A stretch of DNA of 7,925 nt from Clostridiales bacterium (GCA_003452915.1 DMMZ01000010.1:18751-26675), one strand, 5' to 3'. Positions 1 to 5,229 are shown, numbered from the stretch's first letter. Program-made: numbers and translations. Notes: generated from the sequence alone by a model not told the origin.

Positions 1-559
1 TTACAAATACAGGGTAGGGGAAGCTTTCCTCCACCTCACATACGGCAGCGTTCATATCAAAATCTACCGTTTTACGAACGCATACAAAAGGTACTGTCGG
101 AATATTCTCACGTTCACAGAGTATTTTTGTGCTTACCTTATCCATACATATCGCAGAAGAATATGTGTCGCAACCAACAAAAGGAATCCCTGCAATACGA
201 AGCAATCCCTGCATAGTGCCGTCTTCGCCATTTTTACCATGCAGAACAGGGAAAACCGCGTCAACACGCACTATTTCGTATTTCTTATTGAGCTTATCAA
301 GCACCATAAAACCGTGGTGTACCGAGCAGGGTGAAATAATAGCAGCATGAAGATTTTCAGTTTTTTCGATCCATTTTAATGAACGCATATCGTCTGTGCT
401 TCCGTCAAAAAGAAACCAAACGCCATCTTTTGTTATTCCTATTTTTGAAATTTGATATTTATCTTTATCCATGTTGTCAATTACACAAGCCGCTGACACA
501 CAGGAAACTGCATGTTCTGTAGACATACCTCCGAAGAGTACAGCAATATGTTTTTTCAT
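1..559 (-). CDS. ddl: D-alanine--D-alanine ligase, N-terminal 186 residues (3' end cut by window edge)
   Basis: ATP-dependent cytoplasmic ligase that joins two D-alanines for the peptidoglycan stem peptide. The visible 186 codons begin MKKHIAVLFGGMSTEHAVS, the ligase N-terminal signature (GG-x-S-x-EH-x-x-S, residues 10-19, with the Glu that contacts the first D-Ala). LHGKNGEDG lies at residues 106-114 and GIPFVGCDTYSSAICMDK at 124-141, both characteristic of the family; PYPVFV at the edge is where the ATP-grasp lysine region begins. The family is usually about 340-370 residues, so roughly half is present. The start at 559 has a GAAAGGAT ribosome site about 10 nt upstream and a strong promoter behind it, so it appears monocistronic at its 5' end. 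Clostridial Ddl and VanG-type D-Ala-D-Ser ligases are related. The GEDGTMQG and CDTYSSAICMDK text looks like ordinary Ddl, but the missing C-terminal half would be needed to judge substrate specificity. Confidence 0.93.
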   Translation of the reverse strand, partial: MKKHIAVLFGGMSTEHAVSCVSAACVIDNMDKDKYQISKIGITKDGVWFLFDGSTDDMRSLKWIEKTENLHAAIISPCSVHHGFMVLDKLNKKYEIVRVDAVFPVLHGKNGEDGTMQGLLRIAGIPFVGCDTYSSAICMDKVSTKILCERENIPTVPFVCVRKTVDFDMNAAVCEVEESFPYPVFV

Positions 560-654
560 AAATGATCTATCCTTTCAATAGGAAATGTATATGTACCTGC
601 TCCTTGATAAATAGCAATGGTTTGATAATAGCAAGTAATATTTTCATACATTAC

Positions 655-683
655 AGTATATCATATTCGCTTATTATTGTAAA
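655..683 (-). promoter_or_regulatory. Sigma-A promoter of ddl
   Basis: Read on the minus strand, TTTACA (678-683) is followed by a 17-nt spacer and TATACT (655-660), near-consensus -35 and -10 boxes. Transcription would start near 648, leaving an 89-nt or so leader before the ddl ATG at 559. The promoter sits just downstream of the lipoprotein terminator, so ddl can be transcribed independently of the lipoprotein genes. Confidence 0.7.
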
Positions 684-689
684 TAGAAA

Positions 690-720
690 AAACAAAAATC
701 CCCCCGTAAGGGAGGATTTT
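690..720 (-). terminator. Hairpin terminator after the lipoprotein pair
   Basis: AAAATCC (695-701) pairs with GGATTTT (714-720), and CCC (703-705) with GGG (710-712), leaving one C/A mismatch and a GTAA loop. On the minus strand the hairpin is followed by a T-rich tract, the form of an intrinsic terminator. It lies 17 nt after the stop codon of the upstream lipoprotein gene. Confidence 0.8.
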
Positions 721-736
721 ATGTATTAAGAAATAA

Positions 737-1372
737 CTACTCTTGTATAGTGAAGGATGACATTGTTTCGTCAAATAATACCTTCATGTCATCGCCATTA
801 GCTGCAAGGGTAACTGTGTAAATATTTTCATCAGTAAAAATCATGGTTGAATATGAGTTGACCTTAATTATTCCCACTTCCATAGTAAACATGAAATAAA
901 CTGCGTTTTGACCATCAATAGTTACGGTTTCAAATTCAAATTCAGTGAATTCTATATCATCAAGCAATGCGGAAACTGTTCCTTCAATTTGTTTTTTGGT
1001 CATAGTTGTTAATTTCAATGCATTTACTTCTGATGAGATATTTAACCCCGAGGTGGTATTGGTAAAATTTACCGAGCCTGAATTATTACTGGTAAAAACA
1101 AAGCCTTCAGGAACTGTAAAGCTGTAACCTTCACCATAATATACGCCTTCAACAACGCCAGTGGAAACTTCTTCGCTAACATTGCTTATTTCCTCGCTTG
1201 ACTCGACGCTTACTTCCTCGCTAACTTCTTGACTGGATGTTTCTGAAACTACACTCACTGTAGAAGAAGTATCTTCTTTGTTTATGTCATTATTGTCGTT
1301 ATCACCATTGCAAGAGGCAAAAGTGAAAACTAATGAAAAAATTATTACTAATACTAAAATCTTTTTAAGCAT
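737..1372 (-). CDS. Lipoprotein with Ser/Glu-rich linker and PsbP-like domain, paralogue A
   Basis: Predicted membrane-anchored, surface-exposed lipoprotein of 211 residues and unknown function. Residues 1-20 form a lipoprotein signal peptide (MLKK, hydrophobic core, then FASC with Cys21 as the lipid-modified residue; Phe at -3 is less usual than Leu but tolerated). Residues 22-72 are a low-complexity acidic Ser/Glu/Val linker. From about 75 onward YYGEGYSFTVPEGFVF opens a globular domain with the strand pattern of PsbP/MOG1-like surface lipoprotein domains, ending FDETMSSFTIQE. The ATG has a strong AAGGAGG site. Its neighbour at 1451-2065 is a close paralogue, matching through the signal, linker, domain entry and last 12 residues but diverged in the middle. 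No promoter is evident in the 78 nt between them, so it is probably co-transcribed from 2095-2123. The fold assignment is inference from the text pattern; the lipoprotein call is firm. Confidence 0.85.
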   Translation of the reverse strand: MLKKILVLVIIFSLVFTFASCNGDNDNNDINKEDTSSTVSVVSETSSQEVSEEVSVESSEEISNVSEEVSTGVVEGVYYGEGYSFTVPEGFVFTSNNSGSVNFTNTTSGLNISSEVNALKLTTMTKKQIEGTVSALLDDIEFTEFEFETVTIDGQNAVYFMFTMEVGIIKVNSYSTMIFTDENIYTVTLAANGDDMKVLFDETMSSFTIQE

Positions 1373-1406
1373 TTTAAATCCTCCTTAAAAGTCTAGCGAA
1401 ATAAAT

Positions 1407-1440
1407 AAAACTAAAATCACCCAAAAGAGAGGACTTTTTG
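1407..1440 (-). terminator. Weak or degenerate hairpin between the paralogous lipoprotein genes
   Basis: An imperfect stem pairs AAAATC with a GGACTTTT-like arm, and a T-rich stretch follows on the minus strand. Position and flanking text resemble the better terminator at 695-720 after the other paralogue, which suggests it was duplicated with the gene and then decayed. It may only partly block read-through into the downstream gene. Confidence 0.35.
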
Positions 1441-1450
1441 TATTAATAAA

Positions 1451-2065
1451 TTATTCTTCTATAGTAAAGGATGACATTGTTGAAGTGATAATTTCTTCAG
1501 CATTTTCCTCAGTGATGCCAAAACCTATGGTGTAATGCTTGTTTGAAGTTAAAACAACATATTGAACAATTTCATGTCCTTCATCTGTGTATTTAATACT
1601 ATAAGCATCCAAACCTTCTATTTCAGCTGCTTCAAAACTGGTAATTTCGCAATCTTCGATGTATGCTGCAAATTCCGTTTCGAAAATTTCTTGTGTATAA
1701 ACTTCAACTGCCGATTCTGTTCCTACAAAACTTGTAGCTATAAAGGAATTCATATCCTCATTAGCAAACATACCCATACCTTCAAATGTAGTTATAAAGG
1801 AAAATCCTTCAGGAATTGTAAAACTATAGCCATCTCCATAATAAATGCCTTCAACAACGCCTGTAGAAACTTCTTCGCTTACTTCTTCGCTTGACTCAGT
1901 GCTTACTTCCTCGCTAATTTCTTGACTGGATGTTTCTGAAACTACACTCACTGTAGAAGAAGTGTCTTCTTTGCTTGTGTCACTGTTGTCGTTATCACCA
2001 TTGCAAGAGACAAAAGTGGATATCAGTGTAAAAATTATTACTAACATTGAGATCTTTTTAAACAT
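1451..2065 (-). CDS. Lipoprotein with Ser/Glu-rich linker and PsbP-like domain, paralogue B
   Basis: Predicted surface lipoprotein of 204 residues, first gene of the leftward pair. The signal peptide ends TFVSC with Cys21 as the lipid anchor. Residues 22-68 are a Ser/Glu/Val linker (SSTVSVVSETSSQE followed by SEEVS-type repeats) that probably spans the cell wall. YYGDGYSFTIPEGFSF at about 74-89 begins the extracytoplasmic domain, which ends STMSSFTIEE. The central part (about 90-190) aligns poorly with paralogue A apart from spacing and hydrophobic pattern, so the two may bind different ligands. The ATG lies 6 nt after TAAGGAGGTT, an excellent ribosome site, and 23 nt or so after the predicted transcription start. 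No enzymatic motif is visible and function is unknown. Confidence 0.86.
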   Translation of the reverse strand: MFKKISMLVIIFTLISTFVSCNGDNDNSDTSKEDTSSTVSVVSETSSQEISEEVSTESSEEVSEEVSTGVVEGIYYGDGYSFTIPEGFSFITTFEGMGMFANEDMNSFIATSFVGTESAVEVYTQEIFETEFAAYIEDCEITSFEAAEIEGLDAYSIKYTDEGHEIVQYVVLTSNKHYTIGFGITEENAEEIITSTMSSFTIEE

Positions 2066-2094
2066 TTTTTAACCTCCTTAAAAGTCTATCGGTT

Positions 2095-2123
2095 ATTATA
2101 TCGATTTAATTATTAAAAGTCAA
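2095..2123 (-). promoter_or_regulatory. Strong sigma-A promoter of the lipoprotein pair
   Basis: On the minus strand TTGACT (2118-2123), a 17-nt spacer and a perfect TATAAT (2095-2100) form one of the best promoters in the window. Start of transcription would be near 2088, giving a very short leader that carries the AAGGAGGT ribosome site. Confidence 0.8.
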
Positions 2124-2531
2124 TATAAAGTTGAAATAAATAAAATATTCGGGAATATGGCAAAATAAAAATTTCAAGACATTAGTTTTTTGGCTATTTA
2201 TCCTACAATTAAAGAAAAAATTCATAAATAAAACGAATAAAATTAACAGTAATGCAAATAATCTTTTTATCCCTATAATGGTAAAAATAAAAAATATACA
2301 ACGATCAGACTGTCAAATATTAATTTTTATAAGTATATTAAGCCATTTTTTGTAAACAATAGTTACTGTAAATAAAAAATAATTAAAAAATCGCAAAAAA
2401 CACAGATAGTGTATACAATCGTTAAAAATTCGGAGGAAAGTTTGAAAAATGTTTTCGAACCTGGTTATATGCTTATTGCTAATTTTTAAAGAAAATATTT
2501 CAATAGCTTTAAGTATACTTCCCACTCCCTT
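2124..2531. other. AT-rich intergenic region between divergent units
   Basis: This 408-nt stretch separates the leftward lipoprotein unit from spoVT. It is very AT-rich and holds no recognisable conserved gene. What can be seen is a well-formed ribosome site (GGAGGAAAG, 2432-2440) followed by only short reading frames, and a TATACTT element at 2514-2520 close to spoVT. A leftward frame running across 2313-2735 is the antisense of spoVT and is not a gene. Confidence 0.6.
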
Positions 2532-2535
2532 ATGA
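2449..2535 (+). CDS. Possible leader or micro-ORF upstream of spoVT (28 codons)
   Basis: A strong GGAGG (2432-2436) precedes two short overlapping frames. A TTG at 2442 gives 15 codons (ending at 2489). The ATG at 2449 gives 28 codons, beginning MFSNLVICLLLIF and ending SILPTPL, with a hydrophobic first third; its TGA is at 2533-2535, just inside the spoVT ribosome-site region. Such a good ribosome site without a long gene suggests a leader peptide, a small membrane peptide, or the surviving start of a lost gene. There is no homology evidence. Confidence 0.2.
   Translation: MFSNLVICLLLIFKENISIALSILPTPL
2514..2520 (+). promoter_or_regulatory. Possible -10 element of spoVT
   Basis: TATACTT lies 33 nt before the chosen spoVT start, a reasonable distance for a short leader. 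No good sigma-A -35 box lies 17 nt upstream; the AT-rich text there (GAAAATATTT, 2491-2500) only loosely fits a forespore sigma-G -35. In Bacillus subtilis spoVT is transcribed by sigma-G, which is why the option is raised. Weak. Confidence 0.25.
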
Positions 2536-2540
2536 AAGGA
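2534..2540 (+). promoter_or_regulatory. Ribosome binding site that decides the spoVT start
   Basis: GAAAGGA ends 12 nt before the ATG at 2553. It lies inside the extra coding sequence that would exist if translation began at 2532, where no good upstream site is seen. This supports 2553. Confidence 0.55.
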
Positions 2541-2552
2541 ATGGTCATAAAA

Positions 2553-3092
2553 ATGAAAGCCACAGGAATTGTGAGAAGAATAGATGATCTTGGAAGAATA
2601 GTAATACCAAAGGAAATCCGCCGCAGCCTTCGAATACGCGAAGGCGAACCGCTGGAAATATTTACCGATAAGGAAGGCGGCGTTGTATTTAAAAAGTATT
2701 CCCCGATTGGTGAGGTCGGCGAGTTCACAATGCAATATGCAGAAGCTATCAACAAGTCAAGCGGAATACCCGTTGCAATCTGCGACCTTGACAATATAAT
2801 AGCGGTTGCTGGTGTATCCAAAAAAGATTATCTCGAAAAACCCATATCGTCACAAATGTCAAATTTGCTTGAAAGACGGCAAATATATACCTCAACTTCT
2901 AACGTGGATGAACTATCCATAACCGAAGATTCGGAAGGAAGAGTATCTTATCTTTCACCGATTATTTCGGAAGGAAGTGTTGTAGGAGCCGTTATGGCTC
3001 TGAAAAGTTCTGAAAAGCCACTTTCTGACGAAACAGACAAAAAGCTCATTAACACAGGCGCGTTATTTTTATCAAAACAACTCGAAGTATAA
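2553..3092 (+). CDS. spoVT: Stage V sporulation protein T, AbrB-family transition regulator
   Basis: Forespore transcription factor of 179 residues that in Bacillus tunes sigma-G-dependent genes late in sporulation. Residues 1-50 are the AbrB/SpoVT swapped-hairpin DNA-binding domain: MKATGIVRRIDDLGRIVIPK followed by EIRRSLRIREGEPLEIF is almost the family consensus. Residues from about 55 to 179 form the GAF-like ligand/dimer domain, with PVAICDLDNIIAVAGVSKKD, the YLSPIISEG strand and a C-terminal GALFLSKQLE helix matching SpoVT's AAGFLARQME ending. Length agrees with the 178-residue B. subtilis protein. An ATG 21 nt earlier (2532) is in frame, but the family starts at MKATG and GAAAGGA at 2534-2540 serves the 2553 start, so that start is preferred. 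The presence of this gene points to a spore former. The ligand of the GAF domain is unknown. Confidence 0.95.
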   Translation: MKATGIVRRIDDLGRIVIPKEIRRSLRIREGEPLEIFTDKEGGVVFKKYSPIGEVGEFTMQYAEAINKSSGIPVAICDLDNIIAVAGVSKKDYLEKPISSQMSNLLERRQIYTSTSNVDELSITEDSEGRVSYLSPIISEGSVVGAVMALKSSEKPLSDETDKKLINTGALFLSKQLEV

Positions 3093-3120
3093 AATAAATA
3101 TTTAAAACCTACCTTAAATA

Positions 3121-3170
3121 AAACTGCTGTTAAATTGTCCTGAAAAGGAAACTTAGCGGTGGTTTTTATT
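3121..3170 (+). terminator. Terminator of spoVT
   Basis: AAACTGCTGTTAA (3121-3133) pairs along all 13 positions with TTAGCGGTGGTTT (3153-3165), four pairs being G-U; an inner TCC/GGA pairing extends it. A TTTTTATTTG tract follows. It lies 29 nt after the spoVT stop. Confidence 0.82.
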
Positions 3171-3226
3171 TGTCAGGAATATCAAAAGTTATATTATGAG
3201 AATTAATAAAAGGACACTTCCGCCCG

Positions 3227-3254
3227 TGTACAATGAATCTTCGATTCATATACA
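3227..3254. repeat. Inverted repeat (palindrome) in intergenic DNA
   Basis: ATGAATC (3233-3239) and GATTCAT (3243-3249) form a perfect 7-bp inverted repeat around TTC, extended by TGTA (3227-3230) and TACA (3251-3254) with one extra base on the left side. No T-tract follows, so it is not an intrinsic terminator. It could be an operator for a dimeric regulator or an RNA hairpin. Confidence 0.5.
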
Positions 3255-3326
3255 GTTTACGCTTTTTCATATGCATAAAAATTGAAAATAAAAAACAAAT
3301 TATCCGATGATACTTATTAAAACATA

Positions 3327-3355
3327 TTGAAATTTATTTAATTTTATATTAGAAT
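3327..3355 (+). promoter_or_regulatory. Candidate promoter for the small lipoprotein and DUF454 gene
   Basis: TTGAAA (3327-3332), a 17-nt spacer and TAGAAT (3350-3355) each match the sigma-A boxes at five of six positions. The leader would be about 150 nt. In such AT-rich DNA chance matches are common, so confidence is moderate. Confidence 0.4.
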
Positions 3356-3509
3356 ATGGTTATAAAGAAAATAAGTATAACTATTAAGAAATTAAATGTA
3401 ACAAAAATTTATAGTAAAAGGTGTAACGATACTAAATAGATGAGATGAAGAGATAATATATTCTTGAAATAACTTCAGATTATAATTTTTTAAAAAGTGA
3501 GGAATTATT

Positions 3510-3665
3510 TTGAAAAAGCTAGTAGCGTCCTTAATATCAATACTTTTTTTAATTGGGTGTGTGAGCGAAGCCCCTATAACTGACAATACTGATAGAAGAA
3601 TAGAATCAGAGTATTCAGAAGTAGAATATACTTTATATGTGATATATACCTTTAATAAAGTATAG
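3510..3665 (+). CDS. Very small lipoprotein with TTG start
   Basis: A 51-codon gene beginning at TTG, with GTGAGGAA 5 nt upstream as ribosome site. The product starts MKKLVASLISILFLIGC, a textbook lipoprotein signal with lipobox LIGC and Cys17 as lipid anchor, and leaves a mature chain of only 35 residues that is acidic in its middle (IESEYSEVEY) and ends YTFNKV. It stops 9 nt before the DUF454 gene, so the two are probably one transcript. The short mature part could be a complete small lipoprotein or the surviving 5' end of a larger one. No continuation is possible in this frame because the next gene begins directly afterwards. Function unknown. Confidence 0.6.
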   Translation: MKKLVASLISILFLIGCVSEAPITDNTDRRIESEYSEVEYTLYVIYTFNKV

Positions 3666-3674
3666 GATATTACA

Positions 3675-4043
3675 ATGAAAACTTTGAAAAAATACTTTTT
3701 GATTACCGCAGGAACTTTGTCTTTGATTTTAGGAATTATCGGAGTGTTTATACCTGTGCTGCCAACAACTCCATTTTTATTGCTTTCCTCGTTTTGTTAT
3801 ATGAAAGGCTCTGAGCGTTTATATAGGTGGCTTATCAATAGCAAGCAATTCGGTACTTTTATAACCAATTATACAAAATATAAAGTTATTAAGAAAAATA
3901 CGAAAATCGTATCATTAATATTTTTATGGCTTTCACTTTGTATTTCTTTCTTTTTAATTGAAGCTCTGTATATTAGGATATTAATAATAACAATAGGAAT
4001 CGGAGTCAGTATTCATTTGCTTATTTTGAAAACTATAAAATAA
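3675..4043 (+). CDS. DUF454 (YbaN-type) small membrane protein
   Basis: Integral membrane protein of 122 residues in the DUF454/YbaN family, whose function is not established. The family signature is clear: LGIIGVFIPVLPTTPFLLLS at about 19-38, then a Cys/Ser-rich turn (FCYMKGSERLYRWL, 40-53) and the amphipathic KQFGTFITNY. Hydrophobic segments lie at about 8-27, 30-43, 77-96 and 98-118, giving paired membrane hairpins around a basic loop (KYKVIKKNTK). Length is normal for the family. Only a weak AGGAT lies before the ATG; translation may be coupled to the small lipoprotein gene 9 nt upstream. Confidence 0.9.
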   Translation: MKTLKKYFLITAGTLSLILGIIGVFIPVLPTTPFLLLSSFCYMKGSERLYRWLINSKQFGTFITNYTKYKVIKKNTKIVSLIFLWLSLCISFFLIEALYIRILIITIGIGVSIHLLILKTIK

Positions 4044-4090
4044 AGGTTTTTTCCTTAATCTTATTATGGAAAAAACCTTGATATTTTTTA
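4043..4090 (+). terminator. Terminator of the DUF454 unit, overlapping its stop codon
   Basis: AAGGTTTTTTCC (4043-4054) pairs perfectly with GGAAAAAACCTT (4068-4079) around a 13-nt loop, followed by GATATTTTTTAT. The left arm begins on the last base of the stop codon. The next promoter's -35 box uses the end of the right arm. Confidence 0.8.
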
Positions 4091-4106
4091 TAATATATTA
4101 TAAAAT
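4078..4106 (+). promoter_or_regulatory. Candidate promoter of the radical SAM gene
   Basis: TTGATA (4078-4083), 17 nt, then TAAAAT (4101-4106). The -35 box overlaps the end of the preceding terminator stem. Transcription would start near 4112, about 29 nt before the ATG at 4141, leaving room for the AGGAAA ribosome site at 4131. Confidence 0.5.
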
Positions 4107-4140
4107 TGAAGATAAGTAAATCAATTAAGCAGGAAAATAA

Positions 4141-5034
4141 ATGCAGATGAATAATAACTGTAACAACTGTCCGCGTGAATGTGGAATAGACCGTGAAGCC
4201 AGTTTGGGCTTTTGCGGATGCGGTAAAAAAATAAAAGTCGCCAGAGCTGCTCTGCATTTCTGGGAAGAACCATGTATAAGCGGCATTAATGGAAGCGGAA
4301 CGGTGTTTTTCAGCGGTTGCACCTTGCGTTGCTGTTATTGTCAGAATTACCTAATAAGCAGTGAAGGATTTGGAAAAGAAATTTCTGTGGAACGTTTGTC
4401 GGAAATATTTCTTGAATTGCAGACAAAAGGTGCACACAATATAAATCTGGTCACGGCAACACAGTATATTTCTGATGTTTTACGTGCTTTAGACATGGTA
4501 AAAACAAAGCTACAGATACCCGTTGTTTATAACTGCGGAGGTTATGAGCGAGTTGAAACGATTAGAACGCTCAAAGGTTATGTAGATATTTATCTTCCCG
4601 ATTTTAAATATAATAGTAACGACTTAGCGAAAAAATATTCGGGAGCGGATAATTATTTTGAAATAGCAACAGAAGCTATAAAAGAAATGATCGATCAGAC
4701 CGACGGTATGGTTTACGATAAAAATAATACCCTTCAAAAAGGTGTAATTATCCGACATATGGTGCTTCCTGGGGCAAGAAATGATTCGATTGCTATTTTG
4801 AATTGGATTAACGAATTTCTTCCGAGGGGTAAATATTTACTTAGTCTGATGAGCCAATATACGCCAACAATTAAAAGCTGTGAACATAAAGAAATCAATC
4901 GAAAAATAACTACCTTTGAATATAATTCGGTGGTTAATGAAGCAATAAGGCTTGGGCTTACCAATTGCTTTATACAACAGAGAAGCAGCGCGAATATTGA
5001 TTATACACCGCTTTTTGACTTCGAAGGTATTTAA
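4141..5034 (+). CDS. PflX-like radical SAM protein (COG1313, pyruvate formate-lyase activase homologue)
   Basis: Cytoplasmic iron-sulfur enzyme of 297 residues expected to cleave S-adenosylmethionine to a 5'-deoxyadenosyl radical. The radical SAM cluster motif is C60-x3-C64-x2-C67 (SGCTLRCCYCQNY). An N-terminal cysteine set, CNNCPRECGIDR (7-18) and GFCGCG (23-28), is the hallmark of the PflX/MJ1227-like branch and may hold another metal site. YNCGGYERVETI (130-141), the YVDIYLPDFKY strand (147-157) and RHMVLPG (205-211) are further conserved blocks of this branch. Unlike PflA, these proteins are not reliably linked to a glycyl-radical enzyme, and none is visible in the window. The true substrate is unknown. 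The ATG at 4141 is 6 nt after AGGA; an alternative ATG lies two codons later. Length is typical. The family assignment is firm, the reaction is not. Confidence 0.92.
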   Translation: MQMNNNCNNCPRECGIDREASLGFCGCGKKIKVARAALHFWEEPCISGINGSGTVFFSGCTLRCCYCQNYLISSEGFGKEISVERLSEIFLELQTKGAHNINLVTATQYISDVLRALDMVKTKLQIPVVYNCGGYERVETIRTLKGYVDIYLPDFKYNSNDLAKKYSGADNYFEIATEAIKEMIDQTDGMVYDKNNTLQKGVIIRHMVLPGARNDSIAILNWINEFLPRGKYLLSLMSQYTPTIKSCEHKEINRKITTFEYNSVVNEAIRLGLTNCFIQQRSSANIDYTPLFDFEGI

Positions 5035-5044
5035 GTATTATAAA
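5015..5044 (+). promoter_or_regulatory. Candidate promoter inside the end of the radical SAM gene
   Basis: TTGACT (5015-5020), 18 nt, then TATAAA (5039-5044), placing a transcription start near 5051, directly before the palindromic segment and the esterase. No terminator is seen after the radical SAM gene, so read-through is also possible. Confidence 0.45.
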
Positions 5045-5062
5045 ATTTTAGGAGATAAAAGT

Positions 5063-5227
5063 TTGAAAAATAAATTTTTAACACGGTTTTGTGCCTTTGA
5101 CTTTAATGGAAAGTCAATCCGGTTGTTGCCGCTAATCCGACATCGGATAGGCACAATTCTAACGTATGAAAGAATTTCTTTCATACGATGCGGTAGGCAT
5201 AAACGCCACGGAAAGGCATGGCAATAA
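5063..5227 (+). CDS. Possible 54-residue basic small protein or leader ORF upstream of the esterase
   Basis: A TTG at 5063 lies 8 nt after AGGAG (5050-5054) and opens 54 codons beginning MKNKFLTRFCAFDF and ending RHGKAWQ. The product is strongly basic (many Arg, Lys, His), with three Cys but no membrane segment and no family I recognise. Its TAA (5225-5227) ends 2 nt before the preferred esterase ATG, a spacing typical of translational coupling. However, almost all of it runs through inverted repeats at 5091-5187, which constrain the DNA for reasons other than coding, so the open frame may be incidental. In-frame extension back into the radical SAM gene (to 4952) is not credible. Real gene, leader peptide and chance frame are all open. 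Confidence 0.3.
   Translation: MKNKFLTRFCAFDFNGKSIRLLPLIRHRIGTILTYERISFIRCGRHKRHGKAWQ
5091..5219 (+). ncRNA. Structured palindromic element: four-way-junction-like fold plus long hairpin
   Basis: An outer helix GTGCCT/AGGCAC (5091-5096 with 5149-5154) encloses three hairpins: TTGACTTT/AAAGTCAA with a 5-nt loop (5097-5117), CGG/CCG (5120-5131) and ATCCGA/TCGGAT (5135-5148). The first and third abut the outer helix with no unpaired base. A 25-nt palindrome follows, CGTATGAAAGAA-T-TTCTTTCATACG (5163-5187), without a T-tract. TGCCTTT (5092-5098) could alternatively pair with AAAGGCA (5212-5218), which contains the likely esterase ribosome site; AGGCAT at 5195-5200 could also compete for GTGCCT. 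The segment may be a cis-acting RNA of the esterase, a dispersed palindromic repeat, or a small mobile element remnant. I do not recognise it as a named riboswitch family. The pairing is directly seen; the role is inference. Confidence 0.45.
5210..5216 (+). promoter_or_regulatory. Ribosome binding site that decides the esterase start
   Basis: GGAAAGG ends 1 nt before the ATG at 5218, too close to serve it, and 13 nt before the ATG at 5230, long but workable. The family's usual N-terminus (MAL-x-x-V-N-F-F-S) also matches 5230. Confidence 0.45.
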
Positions 5228-5229
5228 AT

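Larger units (their letters stand above)
1120..2090 (-). repeat. Diverged tandem gene duplication (lipoprotein pair, offset about 700 bp)
   Basis: The 5' part of each lipoprotein gene, including the leader text CTTTTAAGGAGG, matches closely (about 1120-1395 against about 1830-2085), as do the last 12 codons and the following hairpin. The middle of the genes does not. One promoter, at 2095-2123, is visible and only in front of the first copy. Confidence 0.7.
3171..3509. other. AT-rich intergenic region before the small lipoprotein
   Basis: About 340 nt without a credible gene. It contains a 28-nt inverted repeat (3227-3254) and a possible sigma-A promoter (3327-3355), both listed separately. 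The remainder is low-complexity A/T text in which I see no further structure. A leftward frame at 3392-3586 is the antisense of the small lipoprotein. Confidence 0.5.

Noticed and set aside
1..559. Calling the ligase a VanG-type D-Ala-D-Ser resistance enzyme
   Set aside because: The visible half resembles ordinary clostridial Ddl, the specificity-determining C-terminal region is outside the window, and no vanXY/vanT/vanRS-like genes are present.
1562..1894. Rightward Phe/Cys-rich frame of 110 codons
   Set aside because: Antisense of the Ser/Glu-rich lipoprotein; the odd composition is what complementing those codons produces.
2313..2821. Leftward open frames opposite spoVT
   Set aside because: They are antisense of the clear SpoVT coding sequence, with no ribosome site or family resemblance.
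4952..5062. Extension of the 54-codon frame back into the radical SAM gene
   Set aside because: The added part overlaps the conserved C-terminus of the radical SAM protein in another frame and has no ribosome site.
5091..5154. Cloverleaf-like fold as a tRNA gene
   Set aside because: Outer helix is 6 bp, there is no 7-nt anticodon loop, no GTTCRANNC T-arm sequence and no D-arm signature.
5163..5187. 25-nt palindrome as an intrinsic terminator
   Set aside because: No T-run follows; the downstream text is GC-mixed and leads into the esterase start.
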